Assembly: GCA_947044365.1 (NCBI GenBank)
Contig: OX345636.1
Coordinates: forward strand, 29,678,466 to 29,742,465
Source of the DNA: Petrosia ficiformis
Taxonomy: Eukaryota > Porifera > Demospongiae > Haplosclerida > Petrosiidae
Direction of reading: 5' to 3'
DNA: 64,000 nt
Each line of letters starts with the position of its first letter. Within the stretch, counting starts at the first letter, position 1. The notes beneath the pieces are model-generated. The model ran no database searches. It had not been told where the DNA came from and worked only from the letters and a program-made list of their open reading frames with translations. Position numbers and translations under genes: made by a program. Below are positions 56,511 through 64,000 of the stretch, piece by piece.

Positions 56511-56739
56511 GGTCGAACACTGCAAGCACTTTAACAGGTGGGTGTGATAATGTACGTTTAACGCATGTGCTTGGGTGTGACGTGACATGACACGCCAATT
56601 TATAGGTGGAGCATGGGCACGCCTTCAGGTAAATAAATACAGAACCGCGAAATTATTTTCCTGTGAAATATAAACCCTATACGGTATATTCCGTCATGTC
56701 AACAAAATTACCGTTGTCGAGTTTCACATAATCATGAAT

Positions 56740-57060
56740 TAATGGGCAATCATACCCTCCATGTGTGCATGGCAAGCAGGTACATAAGTAGCTGTATGTA
56801 ATCCATTTGATGTGGCAATGGATACAAAAAACACTTTATTGCCGGCATTGTATTTGATTCATGGTATACCTTCACTTGTTAAAGGATTGAAACTTAGGAT
56901 GATTAACAGCATTGTTATCTACATACACTGCTACCACACACTTAGGTAGATCAGGATAGAGTACTTGTCCATCTGGAGACTCCCACACACTTAGTTAGAT
57001 CAGGATAGAGTACTTGTCCATCTGGAGACTCCTGTAACCCAAATTCTAGAGCACCTAATT
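56740..57060 (-). pseudogene. Coding remnant, unrecognised
   Basis: Minus strand: SPDGQVLYPDLPKCVVAVYV and DNNAVNHPKFQSFNK, then in another frame KVFFVSIATSNGLHTATYVP and ACHAHMEGMIAH. The pieces look protein-like and colinear but are broken by stops and shifts. Part is tandemly duplicated. I cannot name it. Confidence 0.35.
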
Positions 57061-57200
57061 AAATCAATTTGTTCAGTAGAAATGAAAATGAAATCTCTAT
57101 TTAGAGTACTTGTCCATCTGGAGACTCCTGTAACCCAAATTCTAGAGCACCTAATTAAATCAATTTGTTCAGTAGAAATGAAAATGAAATCTCTAATTTA
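56936..57200 (+). repeat. Tandem duplications of 50 and 101 bp
   Basis: GAGTACTTGTCCATCTGGAG occurs three times (about 56959, 57009, 57105). The stretch ending in AAATGAAAATGAAATCTCTA is doubled. Confidence 0.9.
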
Positions 57201-57389
57201 CATGTAGTTAATTTTAGTAGTAATATTTTGCCAACTACACTAGTGTTAAGCTTTCATCCTCTAAACCATGTGTGGCAAGCAGCTGTAGAGTGGTCGGCTG
57301 TCTAGCTGTCAGAATACAGACAACTGAAACCATTGACAGCAATCACGTTGCCTGCCCATTCTTTTATTATCCCACTTATCACACATATT

Positions 57390-57760
57390 TTATGATTTTA
57401 AGTCTTGTTTGTGTAACATCATATTAGATTGTACCACTAAACAAGTAATGAGTTTCTTATGTATCTGGCTTTCTGGTAGCACTTCAACGATGTATGGTAT
57501 TTCATTTCTTTGTGGTTGACCACAATGTCTGTTCCTGCTCAACAATTGATATCTATTACATGCGACTACAAATTCTCTGTTTTGTTGTCTGGTATATTCT
57601 TCTTGAATTGGTCTTGATGGTTGGTTTCTGATTCTTTCTCGATAGTAACCACAATATAATTCCAAATACTATAGAAAATACTGCTAAAACACAAATGAAA
57701 ATGACATGTCTTGAAGTATTGGATTCATAACTTGTTTTGTTAGTAGAATTCTTAAAGGGA
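57390..57760 (-). CDS. Possible single-pass membrane protein remnant
   Basis: The minus strand reads a hydrophobic helix, HVIFICVLAVFSIVFGIILW, followed by a basic stop-transfer RKN. A second frame carries on with RERIRNQPSRPIQEEY and IPYIVEVLPESQ. The T/S-rich stretch further upstream is the shadow of the RPS2 glycine repeats. No family is recognised, and a frameshift would be needed. Low certainty. Confidence 0.25.
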
Positions 57761-57780
57761 ATAAAAAAAAGAATAAAGGG

Positions 57781-60198
57781 GACAGTAGACCGACCGGTGG
57801 TGGCTGTGGTGGACGTGGTGGACGTGGTGGACATGGTGGACATGGTGGATTTGGTAGAGGAGGTATAGAAAGGGGGAGGGGTCAAAAAGAAGACAAGGAA
57901 TGGATTCCAGTTACAAAGCTGGGACATTGGGGGACGTCTTGTGAAAGATGGAAAAATTAAGTGACTTGAGGATATTCACCTGTTCTCAATACCCCCATGT
58001 ACATGTGTCACTACTGCATTAATAATTAAGATATATATATAATATTTAAAAAAAACAGGAGGCTGAAATAGTTGATTATTTCTTGGGACCTGCACTAAAA
58101 GATAGAGTTGAAAAGATCATGCCAATACAGAAACAAACCAGAGCTGGTCAGAGAACACGTTTCAAGGTACATGAATGTCTTCAGAAGGAACACACTTGCA
58201 TAAGCAGTGTGGGGATGTGTGATACAACTAAATAGTATTGTGTATTCAATGTCAATAAATCTCCTATTTGGTTGTACCAAGAAATGGTAAATGAAATCAA
58301 TCAACACTATACACACTAACTTGTTAAAAGCCAATATTGTTTCATGATATTGAATGATATTTCGATATGTATTGCACCTCACTACTAAGCACACATACAC
58401 TGTTTATGTATTGGAATGTAATTATATATATATTTAATGTTAGGCGTTTGTAGCAATGGAGATTACAGTAAACATGTGGGTCTTGGAGTGAAATGTTCTA
58501 AGGAAGTAGCAACTGCCATTTTTGTGGAGTGGTAACTGTGTAGTTGTAAATTTTGGTGATTACTTTCAAATGTCTCTTGTTTAGTCATTTTTATGTTAAA
58601 CCGATGATATTTATTATTTGTGACCGCGAATGAGAAAACGTGTCTTGTGCGACTTTTATTGATATTGAGATATTAGCCAAAATAGATGGCATAGCTAACA
58701 CTTGTCGAAATCGAGATTTCGCTTGCTTTATGATTATAGGTGACTTACTCATCCTCTGAGTTGATCTAAAGTCCTCTGGAGTACTTCGCTATACTGCAAA
58801 TACTCGTTTTATCACAGAGAACGTCAGCCATTGCTATAAACACGGAGCACAAACAACGAAATGTAACGCGGACGCTAACGGGAAATTCCATAGCAACGAA
58901 TTTTATTTCAACAAAGAAAAGGCTCTTACTCAAGCTATGAACTCAACTAGGGTACTTCTAACTGCTGGAGGTCAAGATGGTAAATGTCTAATCGTGCTAC
59001 CCTATCTGTGTGAAGAGTGAGTAACATTATCAATGTTTATGATCATTAAAAAATAAATAACATTTTATAATGTTTTATAACAGATTTTGATGTTCAGTGA
59101 TGATGTAGAAAGACTCGGTGATGTTGAGAACTTGTGATAAGGAGCTTGAACCTGTTGAAAATACATGTATTAATAATTTTTTAAAACTTTAGTTAAAGAA
59201 TATAAACAAAAGGAAACAACTCAAATAACTAAAACCAACTGAGTTAGCATAACTACACGCATACAAGATAAAACTGTTACAGTTAATAACATCCCAGTTT
59301 CATGTCAAGTACAACAAATGCATTCCAAGAAGGTAAACAATAAATTTTATCTACAATAATCATACTCACAATTTATGAGATTTCCTCCATCAATTTGGGC
59401 CTTGGATTGCAGAACAAGACACTCTAAACTAAGGGTGAACTTTACCATTCCAAATGAATGACAATATTGGCTATTAACAGTAAAAAAACAGGCATTTACA
59501 AACCTCCAAAAGCTTGTTTCTCTCTCACATGCTTGCGTAAACGGATAGTTTACGGGAAAACGTGAAAAATTTTATAAATGGCTTTTCTAGCATTTTAATT
59601 TTAATTGCTGTCAAAGCTTTGAGGGAGTGTAACTCAGCAACGGAACATCAGATTGCAAAATCGAAACCATCAGGAAGTAGCTTGAAACATGGAGAATCCG
59701 CTGATAGCAAAAACTCAATTTTGAATTTTAGTCCCACAAGACACGTTTTCTCATTCTCGGTCACATTTCTTTTTGTAACGAGAGAGTAACGACAATTTAA
59801 CTTTAAAACCAAGATATTATAAGGTTATTGCAGTGACTGTTGTAATATATTTTATTAGATAACTGGGAAGTGTGGTAGTGTTTTGGTACAGGCATCGTTA
59901 GTACTCCTGTACCAAAAAAGCTCCTGCAGGTGTTTCTGATTGTTACACAAGTGCTCGAGGTGCAACCGCTAATCTGGGAAATTTTCGTTAAAAAAAAACA
60001 CTTACATCAAGATAGAATATGATTTATTTTCCACTCAGCCAAGGCTACATTTCAAGCTATATCAACAACATATAGTACCTATCACCTGACATGTGGCCTG
60101 AAGTGAAATTGACTAAAATCCCATTCCAGGAATTTTCTGACTACCTGTCCAAAAATCGGCCTAAGAATCAGTTCGCATCTACTACAGGAACTGAGTAA
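57781..60198 (+). pseudogene. RPS2: Ribosomal protein S2 (uS5), broken multi-exon copy
   Basis: Exon 57781-57998: GGRGGRGGHGGHGGFGRGG, then KEDKEWIPVTKLG. A 10-bp insertion follows, then LVKDGKIK, a TGA in place of Ser, and LEDIHLFSIP. Exon 58059-58166: [20 protein letters not shown] and [16 protein letters not shown]. Exon 58444-58515: AFVA, a 1-bp deletion, then DYSKHVGLGVKCSKEVATA. The following part (about 33 residues) is missing. Exon from 59859: ITGKCGSVL, a small deletion, GTGIVSTPVPKKLL, SDCYTSARGATANLGNF. Exon 60039-60198: KATFQAISTTYS, a shift, PDMWPEVKLTKIPFQEFSDY and a stop. This is the small-subunit protein at the mRNA decoding region. Introns are kept, so it is a duplicated rather than processed copy, and it has multiple lesions. 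Confidence 0.92.
58619..59765. mobile_element. Long-TIR element within the RPS2 pseudogene
   Basis: 1147 bp. TGTGACCGCGAATGAGAAAA with CGTGTCTTGTGCGACT at the left is matched in inverse at the right with two or three changes, and weaker pairing extends inward. It occupies the place of the missing RPS2 exon(s). No transposase frame was recognised, and the target duplication is unclear. Confidence 0.75.
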
Positions 60199-60553
60199 AA
60201 TTTGAAACTTACATTTTTATCTCTAAGGAGAGTAACTAGGATTATTATTATTATATTTTGATAGTATTGTTTATTGGAAGAAATTTCAATAGAGTACGAT
60301 TTAAAAGTACAATTTCACTCTGAAGTACCAGTATCAATTACCTCCTTTAGTGCAAATGAATAGATATTGTATTACGAGTTCCCTTTCTACACTGTCGATC
60401 CAAATCCAAATTCAACTAGGAAAATCTGAAAAAGCATAGATACAAAATACATAGCATGTGGCATTGTCGTCAGGTATGGTCAACTGTGCAATGTGTGTGA
60501 TCTTTCAGAAATGGCGAGTTTTGCTTCATTTAGGCAAAAGATTTGCACGCAAA
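60199..60553. other. No gene seen
   Basis: DNA following the RPS2 stop codon. Contains a short ATT repeat but nothing recognisable. Confidence 0.5.
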
Positions 60554-60748
60554 TCACATCCCCACATGAACATTAGAAAGGAAAAACTTCAAATAATAGT
60601 TGGGAGGTAAATATTCACTGTATAGCAGTCTGTGTTTACATCGAACGTTGTTGTGCTTTGTTCGTCTCATGTCTAAATAATGGTAAAGTTCTGTCCGTTC
60701 CGAGTCTATGTCATTGTCAGCCGTACAAAAAGGGCATTGGTTGTTCAT
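60554..60748 (-). CDS. Hypothetical frame with CPFC motif
   Basis: 64 codons: MNNQCPFCTADNDIDSERTE, LYHYLDMRRTKHNNVRC, EYLPPNYYLK. The N-terminal CPFC and charged composition look protein-like. No splice partner or family is recognised. Confidence 0.3.
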   Translation of the reverse strand: MNNQCPFCTADNDIDSERTELYHYLDMRRTKHNNVRCKHRLLYSEYLPPNYYLKFFLSNVHVGM

Positions 60749-61042
60749 GTGTACTATATTGTCATAACAGGTAGTATGTAAATCTGCTGAACATCATTTA
60801 GTTCTACATAGCGTTGGTGACAAGTATTGCTGTAATGGTGTAAGTGTAGGATCAGTTATCAGAGAGTACGGTCTTGTGTAGTTGTAGTTGACTGAAGAAT
60901 TAATAAATAAATACCTGATAATACAACAATAGTCGAGGTGATTTAAAATGGAGACATAATTCAGTCAAATTGATGAATTGGCGTGTGCTACCATATTGTC
61001 TGATTGTATCAGGGATAGGAAACACATGCATATAAGCAACCT

Positions 61043-61480
61043 TTTTGTGGTGACTTATAGCACATCAGACATGGCTAAAATGTCAATAATCCATTGTTTT
61101 GCATTCCCTTCCAGTCGATCAACATCTGGCTCAACTGAAGAGAGCTCATAAATAGAGGAGAAACCTAGCAATTAGCAATTTTAATAAATAATTATGAATA
61201 TTTGCTATTATGACAAACATCTTATGATCCAAGGTTTTGCTAATGACAGCAGTACTACTGGGTAGCAAGTCATCAAAATTACTTGGCAAACTCTTGAATG
61301 TTTTCCACGAGCACCAGAAACTTCATGTTACCGCCAAAGATGGATGATCTCCAACTTACCTTTCCTTTTGTTAATAGTTACTGAGCCGATTTGTTCCTCA
61401 ATCAGCTTAGTGAGTCAGAGAACACAGGCTCAAGTGCTTTTTTTATTTCTCAGCACATTTTACGCCGCAAATGTATGAGT
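61043..61480 (-). pseudogene. Multi-exon coding remnant, perhaps exonuclease-related
   Basis: The minus strand has a piece with IKKALEPVFSDSL and LIEEQIGSVTINKRKG ending at G|GTAAGT. Next come NMKFLVLVENIQ and LPSNFDDLLPSSTAVISKTL, then after an AG at 61167 GFSSIYELSSVEPDVDRLEG and QWIIDILAMSDVL to a stop. The order NM-FLVLV..., LPSNFDD, TLDHKM recalls the PARN/CAF1 group of 3' exonucleases, but weakly. Frames are broken. Confidence 0.3.
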
Positions 61481-61499
61481 GGTAGAAACTTCAGGTAGC

Positions 61500-62172
61500 T
61501 AGGATAAAAAAACGAAATTAATAACCATACTATATATAATGTGGCTCAATTATGTACCTTATCATTTAATACAGGCCTTTAAACTCTGCCAAAAGGTAAC
61601 AGTAGAGGTAACAAGCAATTCAACATTGTGCGAAATGTCATATCTAACTGCCTTGACCTTGTATGACTGGGGTTGAGTATTGTTAACTCATGATTATGAG
61701 ACAACAAACGTTTCTAAAGAGATACAACATCTTAAGAGACAGAAGCTTATGGTGTCAGAGTCTTCCAGAACTGTTAGTATACCGGCTTTCAAAGTGTTCA
61801 CGTGATAGTGTCACGTGCCATTGACCAATGAAATTAAAGGTCAATACAGCATGGGGTGGAGTCAAAAGTGATCCGATAGGAATAAAGAACAATTACTACA
61901 AATTACTACAAATTAGCTGTCAGAGTTAGAAATATTGGGCCAAACAGTTGATATCTCAGAATAGCTTGCAACCACTGCGTGGTCTGAGCCATTCTTATAT
62001 TAGGTAAAGAAGTCCAACATAACGCATATAATTGTTCATAAATGAGACCTATTTGAATCGGTGTGTGTGGTCATTTACCCCCACACTCAGGAAGTGACAG
62101 GGTTGGATTTATTATAATGATGTATTGGATAAACAATTGTTTTCATTTTAAGGTGCATTTCTTGCTTAATGA
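61500..62172. other. No gene seen
   Basis: Unique-looking DNA. A GTTCACGTGATAGTGTCACGTGCC stretch near 61797 has paired CACGTG E-boxes. Confidence 0.45.
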
Positions 62173-62682
62173 ATGGTTAAATACTTCTGGCTGTACAGTA
62201 CTTCACACGCAGTTAATAAGATTATTATAATAACTTACCTGAAAATTATTTCAAACTTCCTCCCAATTAAGAGGATTGACAGTAGTAAAACAAACTTCAG
62301 AGTTAAGGATACTCTTAGCTTGTACAGCAGAGAGACCCTGACAGAAGAGCAGGTTGGAAATATTTCCAATCATGATTACATACTAGATGTACGTGACTCA
62401 AGGTGTGTAGATGCAAGTGTGTTTCATGGGTGGAATTTGGATCGGTTTGTTAATCAAGGTGGTTTACTTGAAGGGCTTAAAAAGTTATTATTAAGTTATA
62501 AAAATATTAATTATATTATAATATTATGTAAACATTATTATTCTACAGTTGTCTTCTCTTCTTCGACCATTTATGGGCATATAGGTCCTATTAAAGCCCA
62601 GCCATGTGATATATGTATACTTACTCCTGTTATTAATTGGATGCACCCATTCCCACTTAACAACTTCATATTAATTTACTAA
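62173..62682 (+). CDS. SET-domain-like reading frame, degenerate
   Basis: 169 codons in one frame. The part from about residue 55 reads SLYSRETLTEEQVGNISNHD, YILDVRDSRCVDASVFHG and NLDRFVNQGG. This follows the C-terminal half of SET methyltransferases: GExLxxEE, YxxDxxxxxxCxDAxxxGNxxRFxNHS. The usual NHS is NQG here and the first half of the domain is absent, so methyltransferase activity is unlikely. The first 40 residues are hydrophobic and probably intron or other sequence. The family assignment is tentative. Confidence 0.4.
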   Translation: MVKYFWLYSTSHAVNKIIIITYLKIISNFLPIKRIDSSKTNFRVKDTLSLYSRETLTEEQVGNISNHDYILDVRDSRCVDASVFHGWNLDRFVNQGGLLEGLKKLLLSYKNINYIIILCKHYYSTVVFSSSTIYGHIGPIKAQPCDICILTPVINWMHPFPLNNFILIY

Positions 62683-62860
62683 AATTAAGAAATAGTTTTA
62701 AATAATTTACTAAATTTATTTTACTATACATAAACAAATTATTTTAAATTATTTACTACTATACATAAACAAAATTATTTTAAATTATTTACTATACATA
62801 AACAAATTATTATTATTCTACAGTTGTCTTCTCTTCTTTGACCATTTACGGGGTCTCTTC
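62531..62860 (+). repeat. Short tandem and direct repeats
   Basis: ATTATTCTACAGTTGTCTTC plus TCTTCGACCATTTA occurs at 62536 and 62812. Between them TTAAATTATTTACTATACAT is repeated about three times. Confidence 0.85.
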
Positions 62861-62864
62861 CTTC

Positions 62865-63444
62865 CTTCGCCCCCTTCTCCTTTATCATATGTTCCTTCCT
62901 GTCTCTGCACTTTTTATTGATGTTTTTCTGTGATCAAAGCAAGTGCTTAGTAATTACTTCCTTCCATAATGCTAATACTCATTGTTGACACTTACTCTAA
63001 AAAATACATTGTAGTGATTTGAACAAAGAGTTCGTCTCTTTTTTTTTTTGCAGAATTCTACAATGCATTTTTTCTTTTGTGTGTGTGGTAAAATTTAAGT
63101 ACAAACAGTATCATTACTTACCCAGCTGTGGTATATGTTTTTTTTAATATTTTCCTGCATATGCACATGTTAAAATTATATGACATAACTAAAAGTAAAT
63201 TTACTCTTCACCTCTACTTTCTCCCAACATGATTTACAAAACTAAATGAGTAAGACAAAATTACAACATAAATTAGGTTTTCATACACTGTTGTCTGTTG
63301 CCCTCTCACTGCATTCCCTTCCAATGCAGAAAGGTTGGGCACATGTAAAGTGCTGCAAATAGAAATTAAACAGTTACTTGTGCAGTGAAAAATTGATTTA
63401 TTGCATACATCAGAAGATCCAGATGAGAGTTCTTCCTGTGAAAT
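62865..63444. other. No gene seen
   Basis: Contains T-rich tracts. No supported exon or element. Confidence 0.45.
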
Positions 63445-63448
63445 TTAA

Positions 63449-64000
63449 CCCTTCATCTGCTGTAGGCGCTTTAAGGCGCCCCACCCACTACTACTTATAC
63501 TGCTGGAGGCGCTTTAATGCGCCCAAGCTGCAAGTGGGCGGAGTACTTAATATCTAATTACTTGCAGCTCTATAACTCTCACATTTTACAAGACTCAAGA
63601 TTCTAACTTACTTTGCTGTAAAGAAGAGTTGTTAAGCAAGCCATTGATGTTAAATTTATGCTTCGTTATCACCAGGAAGAGAGTAAGACGAGCACTTGAA
63701 AATATAGTACTGACACGGCAACGCCCACCTCTATACTCGCCTGCATAACTTCTGCATTTTAAAAAGCAGTGACTTTTAACTGACTTAGGTAGACAGAAGA
63801 CCATCTAAGAAAGCTGTAGATACCAAAAACATGCTTCGTTAGCTACAAAAAAGCAGCAAGGCGAGTGTTTGAAAGTGTAGTAGTCAGTGGCAACGCCCAC
63901 AATTAGCATCTCTTTATCACTTTTGTGAGGCATGTAGCTTCGATTTTTGGGCTCCATGAAACTAAATAAACATCTTCTTTATGCTGTTTGCATGTCAGTT
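63449..64000 (+). mobile_element. piggyBac-like end with GGCGC hairpins, runs off the window
   Basis: TTAA (63445-63448), then CCCTTCATCTGCTG and two hairpins, GGCGCTTTAAGGCGCC (63475) and GGCGCTTTAATGCGCC (63507). 63690-64000 matches 22526-22800, including AAGGCGAGTGTTTGAAAGTG and GGCAACGCCCAC. No transposase in view. Confidence 0.6.

Larger units (their letters stand above)
55930..56686 (+). mobile_element. TACCGT-ended element, member 3, carrying two gene fragments
   Basis: 757 bp. TACCGTATAGGGGTTATATT at the left and its near-perfect inverted copy at the right. The first 20 bases of the left end are duplicated just outside (55910). Subterminal TTTCGTGAA/TTCACGAA motifs are repeated. The layout is the same as at 39925: gene A start on plus (56139), HIRAN on minus (56300-56510). 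Confidence 0.88.

Noticed and set aside
57556..57927. Threonine/serine-rich mucin-like stretch on the minus strand
   Set aside because: It is the complement of the glycine-rich N-terminus of the RPS2 remnant on plus. Only the hydrophobic helix further along was kept, at low confidence.
59965..59990. TACCGT-element end (CTGGGAAATTTTCG resembles the 39925 terminus)
   Set aside because: The sequence is the RPS2 exon ending in NLGNF followed by a donor. The resemblance is chance.

Overview
The window is eukaryotic and almost certainly from an invertebrate animal. It is AT-rich, the spliceable remnants have very short introns (49-61 bp where both ends are visible), and it holds pieces of animal housekeeping genes: ribosomal protein S2, the Paf1-complex subunit LEO1, an axonemal-type dynein heavy chain and an ankyrin repeat. 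The mix of ZMYM1-like hAT, Crypton-type recombinase, pogo, Tc1, piggyBac-like and HIRAN-bearing repeats reminds me most of a demosponge such as Amphimedon. That species call is inference. I see no intact multi-exon host gene. The window is a graveyard of gene fragments packed with nested transposable elements and satellites.

Layout. 1-340 is an 88-bp satellite that returns inverted at 35.4-37.5 kb. 1.5-9.2 kb is a set of segmental duplications carrying two copies of the 3' part of LEO1, each with the same small hAT element. 9.2-9.7 kb has a dynein exon and a tRNA-derived SINE. 12.2-12.4 kb is a frameshifted ankyrin piece. 14.3-16.4 kb holds a minus-strand exon next to an intact tyrosine-recombinase (Crypton-like) gene flanked by inverted repeats. 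19.0-20.8 kb is a tandem array carrying splice signals, then promoter-like DNA with DR1, paired ETS and GGGCGTGGC motifs and a candidate first exon. 21.8-25.4 kb is piggyBac-like and other TIR repeats. 29.9-32.4 kb is a hAT element with 8-bp target duplications, followed by a gag-protease retroelement remnant (32.65-34.1 kb) and an opposed integrase remnant (35 kb).

36.1-40.5 kb is a large inverted repeat, one arm of which took in a 579-bp TACCGT element. 41.7-43.9 kb joins a truncated hAT to a PIF1-type helicase fragment. 44.7-46.5 kb has two small candidate genes and a BEN-like pseudogene. 47.9-50.5 kb is a pogo element with TIRs, 51.1-52 kb a Tc1 element, 53.8-56.7 kb integrase and DDE fragments and a second TACCGT/HIRAN element. 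57.8-60.2 kb is a broken RPS2 gene whose middle is occupied by a long-TIR element. 62.2 kb has a SET-like reading frame, and the window ends in another piggyBac-like repeat.

The best candidate for something undescribed is the TACCGT element group. Two members (39925-40503 and 55930-56686) share one layout between their terminal inverted repeats: the first exon of one gene reading inward from the left and a HIRAN-domain fragment reading inward from the right. They look like internally deleted copies of a two-gene mobile element. A second candidate is the Crypton-like recombinase with paired inverted ends.
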